20,957 nt of DNA from JAZKFT01 sp043760535 (GTDB lineage Bacteria > Bacteroidota > Bacteroidia > Chitinophagales > Chitinophagaceae). Below, one piece after another: positions 1 through 8,154 of this stretch; position 1 is the stretch's first letter; each line of letters opens with the position of its first letter. The stretch covers positions 1 through 20,957 of the forward strand of contig JAYUOV010000015.1 of NCBI GenBank assembly GCA_043760535.1. Reading direction: 5' to 3'. A program made the position numbers and the translations under genes. The notes under the pieces are model-generated. The model was not told the origin of the DNA, ran no database searches, and saw nothing but the letters and a program-made list of their open reading frames with translations.

Positions 1-24
1 TATTCGCAATCTAAATACCTGATA

Positions 25-100
25 GTAGCAATCAGTTGAACGGAGCGTCGCCAATGTCGCTCCATCAGGGCACGGCTTTCGCTGGGTTCAAAAAAAGAAT
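25..100 (+). repeat. Dispersed degenerate repeat, copy 1
   Basis: This non-coding stretch upstream of the alcohol dehydrogenase gene resembles two other places in the window. It shares TAGCAATCAG, AACGGAG and TCGCCAATG, in the same order, with the reverse complement of 10086-10146. It shares GCTCCA, CAGGGCAC, GCTTT and a run of seven A followed by G with 12378-12426. By my hand alignment of 50-97 with 12378-12426, about 39 of 49 columns match. Copy 1 lacks an internal segment of about 24 bases that copies 2 and 3 have. I do not recognise the family. The rest of 1-264 is AT-rich leader with no gene. Confidence 0.6.
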
Positions 101-264
101 AACTACGCAATCAAAACTGCGAAGAGTAAGGAGTTCTGAAGTTTTAAAGACATAGAGTTTTCATTTTTGCAACAACCATACAAAGATAAAAAGGCAGCTT
201 TCTTTAATTTAACCAACTTTGTTATATAACATTTATTGCAACGAAAATAAAAAAAATAAAACCT

Positions 265-1305
265 ATGTTAGTTACAAAAGCATACGCAGTACAAAATGCT
301 ACAACACCATTAGCTCCTTTTAGCATTGATAGAAGAGAACCAGGACCGTACGACGTACAAATTGAAATATTGTTTTGTGGCGTATGCCATTCAGATATTC
401 ATCAGGTGCGTAACGAGTGGGGCAATGCCATTTACCCTATGGTGCCAGGCCACGAAATTGTGGGCAGGGTTACTAAAGTGGGTAACCATGTAACCAAATT
501 TAGAACTGGCGACCTGGCAGGTGTAGGCTGTTTTGTAGATAGCTGCCAGAGCTGCCCAAGCTGTGCCGCCGGCCTAGAGCAATACTGCGATACTGGTATG
601 GTAGGCACATATAACGGCATGGATAAAGAAGGCAAGCCTACTTATGGCGGTTACTCATCTCAAATTGTGGTGAACGAAGCCTATACCTTAACCATCAGCA
701 ATAGATTGGATTTGGCAGGTGTAGCACCATTGCTTTGCGCAGGCATTACCACCTACTCACCTATTATGGAATGGAAAATGGGAAAGGGGCATAAAATTGG
801 TGTTTTAGGTCTTGGTGGCTTAGGCCACATGGCTGTAAAGTTTGCTGTGTCTATGGGGGCAGAAGTAACCGTACTAAGTTCTTCGCCAGCCAAAGAAGCG
901 GATGCCAAACGCTTAGGCGCTCATCATTTTGCAGTAACCTCAGATGCGGCAGTTATGGCAAAATATACCAGCTATTTTAACTTTATTATAGATACCGTTT
1001 CAGTGCCCCATGATATTGCTTTTTACATGCAGTTATTGGCACTTGATGCTACCATGGTTATGCTGGGTGTGCCTCCAGAAGCCCCGCAGATACATGCTTT
1101 TAACTTTATTATGAAGCGTAGGCGCCTAGCAGGATCTTTAATTGGCGGCATTAAAGAAACACAAGATATGCTAGACTATTGTGCAGAACACAATATTGTA
1201 AGCGATATAGAATTAATATCTATTCAGCAGATAAATGAAGCATATGAGCGTATGCTAAAAAGCGATGTGCGTTATCGGTTTGTAATAGATATGGCTACGA
1301 TTTAA
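265..1305 (+). CDS. NAD(P)-dependent zinc alcohol dehydrogenase (cinnamyl-alcohol dehydrogenase/YahK-like)
   Basis: A medium-chain zinc dehydrogenase of 346 residues, the usual full length, which should interconvert alcohols and aldehydes in the cytoplasm. The GroES-like domain carries the catalytic zinc ligands Cys41 (in GVCHSD), His63-Glu64 (in PGHEIVG) and Cys158. The structural zinc ligands are Cys94, Cys97, Cys100 and Cys108. The Rossmann fold has GLGGLG at 182-187, followed by a serine-rich turn and Lys near 205-211. In the cinnamyl-alcohol dehydrogenase group that pattern favours NADP(H). The start is the first ATG after an A-rich leader with no Shine-Dalgarno, as is normal in Bacteroidota. 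It stands alone and ends in a strong terminator. Family confidence is high; the natural substrate cannot be read from sequence. Confidence 0.93.
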   Translation: MLVTKAYAVQNATTPLAPFSIDRREPGPYDVQIEILFCGVCHSDIHQVRNEWGNAIYPMVPGHEIVGRVTKVGNHVTKFRTGDLAGVGCFVDSCQSCPSCAAGLEQYCDTGMVGTYNGMDKEGKPTYGGYSSQIVVNEAYTLTISNRLDLAGVAPLLCAGITTYSPIMEWKMGKGHKIGVLGLGGLGHMAVKFAVSMGAEVTVLSSSPAKEADAKRLGAHHFAVTSDAAVMAKYTSYFNFIIDTVSVPHDIAFYMQLLALDATMVMLGVPPEAPQIHAFNFIMKRRRLAGSLIGGIKETQDMLDYCAEHNIVSDIELISIQQINEAYERMLKSDVRYRFVIDMATI

Positions 1306-1324
1306 TGGCTTGCTTTTAGAATAA

Positions 1325-1360
1325 AAAACCCCGGCTCTACCTAAGTGATGCCGGGGTTTT
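1325..1360 (+). terminator. Rho-independent terminator after the alcohol dehydrogenase gene
   Basis: A perfect 11-bp stem, AAAACCCCGGC at 1325-1335 pairing with GCCGGGGTTTT at 1350-1360, with a 14-base loop. It lies 20 bases after the stop codon. The flanking A and T runs mean it could work in both directions, but only a plus-strand gene ends here. Confidence 0.9.
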
Positions 1361-1456
1361 CTGTATTTGCCACTTTCTCATCTCTTAGCCGTTGCATCAT
1401 TAATGATCTACTTTTATTGCTTACTTATTACTTTTATTTTATAACTCCACACATCG

Positions 1457-4400
1457 TTGTTAAAAAAGTATTTCATATTTTTTTGTTTGATGGCTTTACA
1501 TATTCTAGCCACACCTCAGTCGTATGCATTCAGGCATCTTACTACAGAAGATGGCTTGCTAAGCGATTTGCGGCTTGTATTTACAGAAGACAGGCAGGGG
1601 CGCCTGTGGATTGGGAGTGACGAAGGCATTAATATTTTTGATGGCTACCAGTTAAGTACATATACCCAGCCCGATAGTGCTGTAATGAAAACAAATATCG
1701 TTTATCAAATTTTTTGTGATAAGCACGGAGCCATCTGGATTGCAACACCACAAGGCATATTATTTAAAAATGAAAACGACAGCCGTTTCAGAAAGCTTGA
1801 AACGGGATTAGAAACATTTACCGAAAGTATTTTTTTTGGTGAAACTACCGATAGCAACCTGATTATAGTAAACCGCAACAATTGTTATTTGGTAAAAAAC
1901 AACCAAACCATCATAAAATTAGATAGACTGGAAAAGATGTTTTCTAAAAATGGTTCGCCTTTATGTTTCGAACAATTTAGCGCCGACCAGTGGCTGATAG
2001 GATATAGAAAAAAAACCATACTTGTAAATATAAAGGAGCAACTGATAGTAAATGAAATGCCCGTTACAGGTATATGGTGTGCTGCAAAAGTGAACGACAG
2101 CACCATTATTACTGGAAGCTTTTTTTTAGATAGTGTTTTATTAGTTAAGGTTAAAACGGGTATAGCCCAGTCAATAGGCTCGTGGCTTGCCTCGGATGGT
2201 AAACCTATTGGCGGGTATGGAGGTGCTATAAAGCAAGTGGGCAAGCATCAATTTGCACTAGCCAGCCGGTATTATGGCGTTTACATTATTGATTTACAAA
2301 AGCAAAACGCTTTGGTGCTGCAGCACGATGCTTCCGAACCAACATCGCTTAATACCTGGGCTACCCGAAGATTATTTGTTACCCGAAATGGTACCATGTT
2401 TGTTTTAGGCCGCGGCATATCTTTTACATCATTAAGCATACCACAGTTTAATGGCCTAAAGTATATTACTAACCCAAAGGGAGAAAAGTATGATGGCGGT
2501 ATTAATACAGTATTGCAGGATCGCAAAAAAAATTACTGGCTTGGCACCAACGCTTTTTTAGCCCTGTGGAAAAGGGAAACCAACACCTGTACGTACTTTC
2601 CTTATTTTGATATTAAGAAAGGGCCGCAAAAGTTTAAAACGATTAGAGCAGTAGTAACAGACCGGCTAGACAGGGTATGGGTAGGAACTTTTGGCGGAGG
2701 CATGGGCTTGTTGCAACCGAGTGGTGGCTTTGAGCAATACTGGCCAGATACGCTTGACAAAGCAAACTCCCTGCCTAGCGTAGATATACATTCCATAGCC
2801 AAAGACAATCAGGAGAATTTTATATTTTGTACCAATGGCGGGTTTGCTTTATTCGATCCTGTGGCAAAAAAAATGCAAACTTTTTACAACCATCCTAAGC
2901 TTTCTAAAATAGCCAGCGTAATAACATTTCACGTACTTGTAGATAAAAATAATAATTGGTGGCTGGCGCAGATAAACGGCCTTTATTACTACGACCGGGC
3001 AGCAGATAGCTTACACCATATTGTACTGCCCGGAGATAAAAAAGACGTAGAAATGCATGTAGTGGCTTTTGATAGCAGCGGTATGGTATATGCCGGAGGG
3101 CTAGATGGTGTGTATATTATTTCGCCCAAAGATTTATTAGTAAAAAAAACACTAGATAAAAGAGACGGGTTGGCCAGCAATAATATAGTGGGCTTGCTTT
3201 GCGATAAAATGGGAAGTATGTGGATATTGGGTAATATAGGCACTTCAAAGTACGATCCTGCTTTGGGTACATTGCAAAGTTTTGATGCAAGAGATGGGAT
3301 AGAAAAAAGCAACCATACACTATGTAACTTTTATTTGGCAGAGGATGGTGAGGTTTTTTTAACGGGTTCTGCAGGGTTTAATTTTTTTTATCCTAATAGA
3401 ATACATGTAGAAAAAAAGCCATTACAGGTTTATATAACCGGGGTAGAATTAAAAGACAGTAGCATTAGTATGCCCCAACAAGTGGAATACGCCTTTGAAT
3501 ACCATCAAAACAATCTCTCTTTTAGCTATTTAGCGGTAGATTTTAAATTAGGTACGGCCATACAATACAGGTACCGGCTTAATGGCTTTGATACCAGTTT
3601 TTCTTATGCTGGTAAGCAGCGCACTGCCCGATACACCAACCTGCCTGCGGGTAAATACGCTTTTACTGTAGAGGCTTCTATTAATGGTAAAGACTGGTAT
3701 GCTACTGCATCTCCGGTTAATTTTATCATTGCCAAAGCATTTTGGAAAACCTGGCTTTTTATTTTTCTTATGTTGGCTTTATTGGCTGCGGCCATTTTTA
3801 TATTCTTTTATTTTAAGGTAAAAAAAGTGAGGAAGGAAGAAGCAGTAAAACGTGATTTTGAAAGTAAAATAGCACAGGTGCGTATGAACTTGCTGCGTAC
3901 CCAAATGAACCCACATTTTTTGTTCAACAGCCTAAACAGTATCAATAGCTTTATACTGAAAAATGATCGGCAAAATGCCTCCGGTTACCTTACAAAATTC
4001 AGCCGGTTAATGCGGTTGATACTTGATAACAGCCGCAACGAATGGGTAGTACTAGATAGTGAATTAAAGGCGATAGAATTGTATGTACAACTGGAAGCAT
4101 TAAGATTTAATCATGCATTTAACCACCATATAGAAAAAGGGCCTGGCATAGATGCTGCTAATATTTTACTGCCACCCATGCTGGTACAGCCCTATATAGA
4201 AAATGCCATTTGGCACGGGCTTATGTACCGTAAAGAACCTGGCGGTTTATTAACGATAAACATTACTGATAATAATGGCATGCTCGAAGTATTAATTAAG
4301 GATAATGGCGTAGGAAGAGAAGCAGCAACAGCACTTAAAAGCAAATCGGCTCTGCAGCAAAAAAGCTATGGTATGAGGATAACTGCCGAACGTATGAACA

Positions 4401-4522
4401 GCGTAAACGAGTCATATCATATTAACGCAAAATCCACAATAACCGATTTGTTTGATGCTGATGGAAACGCCTCCGGTACCGAGGTTTTGCTTACCCTTGA
4501 TAAAATAGTAAATACAACCTGA
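1457..4522 (+). CDS. Two-component propeller sensor histidine kinase (LytS/His_kinase type)
   Basis: A 1021-residue membrane sensor kinase. Residues 1-24 form a signal peptide (positive LKK, then FIFFCLMALHIL). Residues of about 25-670 hold repeated Reg_prop blades, for example RLWIGSDEGIN and KNYWLGTN, expected to form a periplasmic double propeller. A Y_Y_Y domain lies at about 675-760 and a transmembrane helix at about 766-786. The cytoplasmic kinase has the His_kinase motif QMNPHFLFNSLNS with phospho-acceptor His820, an N-box around Asn916 (YIENAIWHG) and NGVGR. The only start that keeps the charged signal-peptide head is TTG at 1457: an in-frame stop lies at 1442, and the first ATG, at 1490, loses the lysines. 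The stop is 34 bases before the response regulator, so the two form an operon and probably a cognate pair. The ligand is unknown. Confidence 0.93.
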   Translation: MLKKYFIFFCLMALHILATPQSYAFRHLTTEDGLLSDLRLVFTEDRQGRLWIGSDEGINIFDGYQLSTYTQPDSAVMKTNIVYQIFCDKHGAIWIATPQGILFKNENDSRFRKLETGLETFTESIFFGETTDSNLIIVNRNNCYLVKNNQTIIKLDRLEKMFSKNGSPLCFEQFSADQWLIGYRKKTILVNIKEQLIVNEMPVTGIWCAAKVNDSTIITGSFFLDSVLLVKVKTGIAQSIGSWLASDGKPIGGYGGAIKQVGKHQFALASRYYGVYIIDLQKQNALVLQHDASEPTSLNTWATRRLFVTRNGTMFVLGRGISFTSLSIPQFNGLKYITNPKGEKYDGGINTVLQDRKKNYWLGTNAFLALWKRETNTCTYFPYFDIKKGPQKFKTIRAVVTDRLDRVWVGTFGGGMGLLQPSGGFEQYWPDTLDKANSLPSVDIHSIAKDNQENFIFCTNGGFALFDPVAKKMQTFYNHPKLSKIASVITFHVLVDKNNNWWLAQINGLYYYDRAADSLHHIVLPGDKKDVEMHVVAFDSSGMVYAGGLDGVYIISPKDLLVKKTLDKRDGLASNNIVGLLCDKMGSMWILGNIGTSKYDPALGTLQSFDARDGIEKSNHTLCNFYLAEDGEVFLTGSAGFNFFYPNRIHVEKKPLQVYITGVELKDSSISMPQQVEYAFEYHQNNLSFSYLAVDFKLGTAIQYRYRLNGFDTSFSYAGKQRTARYTNLPAGKYAFTVEASINGKDWYATASPVNFIIAKAFWKTWLFIFLMLALLAAAIFIFFYFKVKKVRKEEAVKRDFESKIAQVRMNLLRTQMNPHFLFNSLNSINSFILKNDRQNASGYLTKFSRLMRLILDNSRNEWVVLDSELKAIELYVQLEALRFNHAFNHHIEKGPGIDAANILLPPMLVQPYIENAIWHGLMYRKEPGGLLTINITDNNGMLEVLIKDNGVGREAATALKSKSALQQKSYGMRITAERMNSVNESYHINAKSTITDLFDADGNASGTEVLLTLDKIVNTT

Positions 4523-4556
4523 TGCTGAACATAACTTATAAAGCTCTGAAAAGTAC

Positions 4557-5312
4557 ATGAATAAACTTAGAAGTATGAAAGCCATTATTGTAGATGATGA
4601 ATTGCATTGTAGGGAAGTGCTGCGAATGTTACTGGAAATGTATTGCCCGGAAATAGAAGTGAAGCAGGAGTGCGAAGATGGGTTTGTAGCGTTAACAGCT
4701 ATTGGCATATACAATCCTGAAATTGTTTTTATAGATATAGAGATGCCTGGCATGAATGCTTTCGATACATTACAAAAGCTTACACAGATTAATTTTCATA
4801 TTATTTTTACTACAGCTTACGACCAGTATGCCATTAAAGCCATTAAGTTTAGTGCATTAGATTATTTACTAAAACCTATAGATGCAGATGAACTGATGGC
4901 AGCCATAGCTAAAGCAAGGCAGCAAGCACAGCCAACACAGCTACAACAGGTGGAGCAATTGCAGCACCATTTACAACAAACAGAAGACGATTTTAAACTC
5001 ATTATTTCTAATGCAGAGGGCACCTTTTTTATACCACCAGCCGAAATCATATATTGTGAGGGCCGTAATAATTACACCCACTTTTTTCTTACCCGTAACA
5101 GGAAAATTGTTTGTGGTAAAACGCTGAAAGAATTTGTGAATATGCTTTGCACACATGGATTTTTGCGCATACATAAGTCGCTGCTGGCTAACATGCAGTT
5201 TATAGAAAGGTTCTCGGCATCACGTACTGCTGTAATACTTAATAACGGTACCGTGCTGGAAGTTAGCCGCCGCAGAAAAGATGAAGTGATAAATGCATTG
5301 TTTAACAGATGA
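4557..5312 (+). CDS. LytTR-family response regulator
   Basis: A DNA-binding response regulator of 251 residues. The receiver domain (about 8-125) has the acidic pair Asp13-Asp14, the phospho-acceptor Asp60 in FIDIEMPG, the threonine motif FTTAYD and the lysine motif LLKPID. A glutamine-rich linker (QPTQLQQVEQLQHHLQQ) follows. The LytTR domain covers about 150-250, with IIYCEGRNNYTHFFL, FLRIHKSLLAN and LEVSRRRKDEV. The neighbouring kinase, 34 bases upstream, is of the type that usually phosphorylates LytTR regulators. A second possible start at 4575 would give an N-terminus beginning MKAIIVDDE, typical of the family, and may be the true start. Target genes are not evident; the next gene is 284 bases downstream behind repeats. 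Confidence 0.93.
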   Translation: MNKLRSMKAIIVDDELHCREVLRMLLEMYCPEIEVKQECEDGFVALTAIGIYNPEIVFIDIEMPGMNAFDTLQKLTQINFHIIFTTAYDQYAIKAIKFSALDYLLKPIDADELMAAIAKARQQAQPTQLQQVEQLQHHLQQTEDDFKLIISNAEGTFFIPPAEIIYCEGRNNYTHFFLTRNRKIVCGKTLKEFVNMLCTHGFLRIHKSLLANMQFIERFSASRTAVILNNGTVLEVSRRRKDEVINALFNR

Positions 5313-5348
5313 TTGATTGATTAGTTTCTTAGTTTATTAGTTGATTGG
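5310..5348 (+). repeat. TGATT(GA/AG)-type low-complexity array beginning at a stop codon
   Basis: Starting at the TGA stop of the response regulator, the sequence repeats TGAT/TGATTAG-like units and ends in TTAGTTGATTGG (5337-5348). The reverse complement of that 12-mer occurs at 5444-5455 and again at 5473-5484. A similar array begins at another stop codon at 9995. Function unknown. Confidence 0.5.
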
Positions 5349-5431
5349 TTTATTTGTTAATTAAAAAACCCTTTGCTTCTTTTGCCGTTAGAAAAATAAT
5401 TAGTAATTAAATGGCAGCCTTTAAGTACTGA

Positions 5432-5489
5432 TGAACTAGTATTCCAATCAACTAACTCGCTGAACTAGTATTCCAATCAACTAACCCGC
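5432..5489 (+). repeat. Two-copy 29-bp tandem repeat
   Basis: Two adjacent 29-base units (5432-5460 and 5461-5489) begin TGAACTAGTATTCC and end CGC. They differ at a single position, unit position 26 (T in the first, C in the second). The gap 5313-5596 holds this repeat, the low-complexity array before it and nothing recognisable as a gene. Confidence 0.85.
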
Positions 5490-5596
5490 CATTCCCTCAT
5501 TGGTTTGCCATTGCATCATTGCACATTCCCTTCTTTGTTTTCATATTGTTTCTTCGTAGCAGTAATTTAAAAATGCTTATCTAAAAACATCATGTT

Positions 5597-6637
5597 ATGA
5601 AATCTATCCTCATTTCAGCCTTTCTTATTTTATTATTTGTAAATGTACATGCGCAGGTAAAAATTGGTGGCACACCTGTAGCCTCCGTGCCAAGTTCTGT
5701 GCTTGAACTAGACGGCGGAACCACCCGAGGCTTACTATTGCCCCGCATGCGTAAAATGGATATTGATTCCATACAAAACCCAGCGGAAGGGCTTACCATT
5801 TATGCTACCGATGAACAAGCGGTTTACCTTAGAAAAAGTTTGGCATGGGAAAAGCAGGGGCCATTTACTTTACCTTACTATGGGCAATATTCTAATGCAT
5901 ATTCCGGCTTCACAATAAAAAACAATTGGAATGAGTACAATGCAACAGCCATAAGAGGCGAATCACAATTTGGTAATGGTTTGCTTGGTACTTCCAATAG
6001 TGGTGGTGCGGTAGTAGGCATTGCAACAGGACCGTTTGGGGTAGCTGGGGAATTTATAAACAGAGAGGGTGGAACGGGTGTTATTTGCGAGGGGATATTG
6101 GATATGTTGGATGAAAATGGTGCCATGATTCGTTTTTTTGATACAACTAGGAATTCCAAAGCCTTCATACAAATGGCTGGAGTAGATATTAAAATTGGCA
6201 CTTTTGCTTACAACAACCCTGGCCGCTTTATTGTGCGTACTAACAATGCAGACCGTTTATGGGTGGACAGTGTAGGCTACGTAACCATTGGTGGCAAAAT
6301 TGGTCCCACTTTAAACGGGCCGTATAAACTTGCGGTAAAAGGTAAAATAGCAGCCACCGATTTTAATGTGGTGGCAAGCGGTTTTTGGCCCGATTATGTA
6401 TTTGCCAGTGATTATAAATTACGCAGCTTGGAAGAAACCGAAGTTTTTATTAAAGCACACAAACATTTACCCAATATACCTGCTGCCAGTATTATAGATA
6501 AGGAAGGCTTTGCCCTTGGCGATATGCAAAAGCGGATGATGGAAAAAATAGAAGAATTGACCTTGTACCTGATAGACGCTAAAAAAGAAATTAATATATT
6601 AAAACAACAGGTGCAGGTGTTACATGAAGAAAAGTAA
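5597..6637 (+). CDS. Secreted protein with tail-fibre-like coiled-coil C-terminus
   Basis: A 346-residue exported protein. Residues 1-20 form a clear signal peptide (MKSILISAFLILLFVNVHAQ). The mature N-terminus, with SSVLELDGGTTRGLLLPRM and NPAEGLTIYATDE followed by a Trp, is a pattern I associate with large families of secreted Bacteroidota proteins. A glycine-rich middle (about 100-160) is followed by a C-terminal block, WPDYVFASDYKLRSLEE, then HKHLPNIPAASII and LGDMQKRMMEKIEELTLYL, and a coiled coil to the end. This resembles the trimerising ends of tail-fibre-like proteins, so a trimeric surface or extracellular protein is likely. No catalytic residues are visible and no function is assigned. 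It ends in its own terminator. Confidence 0.82.
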   Translation: MKSILISAFLILLFVNVHAQVKIGGTPVASVPSSVLELDGGTTRGLLLPRMRKMDIDSIQNPAEGLTIYATDEQAVYLRKSLAWEKQGPFTLPYYGQYSNAYSGFTIKNNWNEYNATAIRGESQFGNGLLGTSNSGGAVVGIATGPFGVAGEFINREGGTGVICEGILDMLDENGAMIRFFDTTRNSKAFIQMAGVDIKIGTFAYNNPGRFIVRTNNADRLWVDSVGYVTIGGKIGPTLNGPYKLAVKGKIAATDFNVVASGFWPDYVFASDYKLRSLEETEVFIKAHKHLPNIPAASIIDKEGFALGDMQKRMMEKIEELTLYLIDAKKEINILKQQVQVLHEEK

Positions 6638-6662
6638 GAGGTTTTTGTATTTTTTAGATTAG

Positions 6663-6689
6663 CGGTGCTGCATTTGCAGCACCGTTTTT
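6663..6689 (+). terminator. Rho-independent terminator after the secreted coiled-coil gene
   Basis: Stem CGGTGCTGC (6663-6671) pairs perfectly with GCAGCACCG (6676-6684) across the four-base loop ATTT and is followed by five T. It lies 26 bases after the stop codon. Confidence 0.9.
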
Positions 6690-6726
6690 ATTAAAACCTT
6701 ACACCTCGCCCCAATTTTGATTCCGC

Positions 6727-6734
6727 TATTTTTG
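6727..6734 (+). promoter_or_regulatory. Candidate Bacteroidota -7 promoter box (TAnnTTTG)
   Basis: TATTTTTG fits the Bacteroidota -7 consensus TAnnTTTG exactly and lies 18 bases before the ATG of the flavoprotein gene, after the preceding terminator. I see no convincing TTTG at the expected -33 position, so support is partial. Confidence 0.4.
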
Positions 6735-6752
6735 AACCCATAACAGTAAACA

Positions 6753-7982
6753 ATGGCAAAAAAACGACTCGTAGTAATAGGCGGCGGAGCAGCAGGTTTT
6801 TTTTGTGCCATTAATGCAGCAAGGCTTAACCCGGCATTAGAAGTAATAATAGTAGAACGTACCGGAAAAGTACTGCAAAAAGTAAAAGTAAGCGGTGGAG
6901 GCCGATGCAATGTTACCCATGCCTGTTTTGATATAGCAGAAATGGCAAGCCGCTACCCACGGGGCGAAAGATTTGTAAAAAAAGCTTTCTATCATTTTTT
7001 TACTACCGATACCATTGAGTGGTTTCTGAGTAGGGGAGTGGAGCTAAAAACAGAAGCCGATGGCAGGATGTTTCCGAAGGCCAATACATCGCAAGCCATT
7101 ATAGATTGTATGATGAATGAGGTGAATAAGCACCGGGTACATCTTCAGCTAAACAAACCAGTTGAAAAAATTGAACCTTCGGTTAATGGCTTTCAAATCT
7201 TTTTTACAAATAACGAAATAATGCAGGCCAACTATGTAATGCTTGCCTGTGGCGGTTTTCAGAAGATTAGTCAGTTTGCTTGGATGAGTAACCTGAACCT
7301 GAAAATAGCCGAGCCTGTACCTTCATTGTTTACATTTAATTTTCCGAACCACCCACTGAATCAGTTAATGGGCGTGGTGGGGGCAAATGCTTTGGTAAAA
7401 ATTTCCGGTACAAAATTGTCTAATCAGGGGCCGGTGCTCATTACACATTGGGGGCTTAGTGGTCCGGGTATTTTAAGGCTTTCGGCCTTTGCTGCCAGAG
7501 ATTTGGCATCAGTTAACTATCATTTTACCATCACCATTAACTGGTGTACAGATTTTAACGAACAAACATTTGTACAAAAAATTCAACTGCTGCGAAATCA
7601 ATCGGCCAATCAAAAACCCATCAATGGAAATTTTACTAGCCTTTCATTAAGGTTATGGGCATTTATGCTGCAGCAGGCCGGTATAGACGATACCAAACGC
7701 TGGGCCGATTTACAAAGCGTAATGATTAATAAATTGGCCAAATGTATTTGTGCCTACGAAATGAAGGCCGAAGGAAAAACCACATTTAAAGAAGAATTTG
7801 TAACTGCAGGCGGCATTGCCCTTAGCGAAATAGATGCTAATAGCATGATGAGTAAACAGCACCAAGGCCTCTACTTTAGTGGCGAAATAATGGATGTAGA
7901 TGGCATAACCGGCGGCTACAACTTTCAACATGCATGGACGAGTGGCTTTGTGGCGGCCAAGCATATAGCTGCATGCATATAG
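6753..7982 (+). CDS. BaiN/HI0933-family FAD-dependent oxidoreductase
   Basis: A 409-residue flavoprotein of the HI0933/BaiN family (often labelled NAD(P)/FAD-dependent oxidoreductase or aminoacetone oxidase family). The N-terminal dinucleotide fold has GGGAAG at 10-15 and an acidic residue, Glu35, ending strand 2. Next comes the family signature SGGGRCN at 47-53. The C-terminus has GEIMDVDGITGGYNFQ followed by AWTSGFVAA, the second conserved FAD-contact segment. Length is normal and the frame is intact. The physiological substrate is unknown for most members. It follows a terminator and a candidate promoter, so it is probably transcribed from its own start. Confidence 0.88.
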   Translation: MAKKRLVVIGGGAAGFFCAINAARLNPALEVIIVERTGKVLQKVKVSGGGRCNVTHACFDIAEMASRYPRGERFVKKAFYHFFTTDTIEWFLSRGVELKTEADGRMFPKANTSQAIIDCMMNEVNKHRVHLQLNKPVEKIEPSVNGFQIFFTNNEIMQANYVMLACGGFQKISQFAWMSNLNLKIAEPVPSLFTFNFPNHPLNQLMGVVGANALVKISGTKLSNQGPVLITHWGLSGPGILRLSAFAARDLASVNYHFTITINWCTDFNEQTFVQKIQLLRNQSANQKPINGNFTSLSLRLWAFMLQQAGIDDTKRWADLQSVMINKLAKCICAYEMKAEGKTTFKEEFVTAGGIALSEIDANSMMSKQHQGLYFSGEIMDVDGITGGYNFQHAWTSGFVAAKHIAACI

Positions 7983-8110
7983 CCATGCAAGAGATGGTAC
8001 AAACCAATTGACGAAACCAGCTCACTCTATTGTAATGCAGATTACCCTTACAAATTGCCGTTTATTTAAAATTCTTTTTTAAAACAAGCACCAATCCAGT
8101 CCCTCTGTTT

Positions 8111-8118
8111 TATTTTTG
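8111..8118 (+). promoter_or_regulatory. Candidate Bacteroidota -7 promoter box upstream of cmk
   Basis: TATTTTTG matches TAnnTTTG exactly, 36 bases before the preferred cmk start. No clear -33 element is visible. If it is the promoter, the longer frame opening with TTG at 8116 cannot be the coding start, which supports the ATG at 8155. Confidence 0.4.
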
Positions 8119-8154
8119 CCCAAACCTATACATATCATTAGAAGTTGGGGGCTT

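Noticed and set aside
1345..1620. Plus-strand frame of 91 codons overlapping the terminator and the kinase start
   Set aside because: It begins in the terminator and overlaps the kinase signal peptide and first propeller blade in another frame; no family resemblance.
5313..5596. CRISPR-like array, because of the two 29-base repeats
   Set aside because: The units are directly adjacent with no spacers and there are only two; no cas genes are present.
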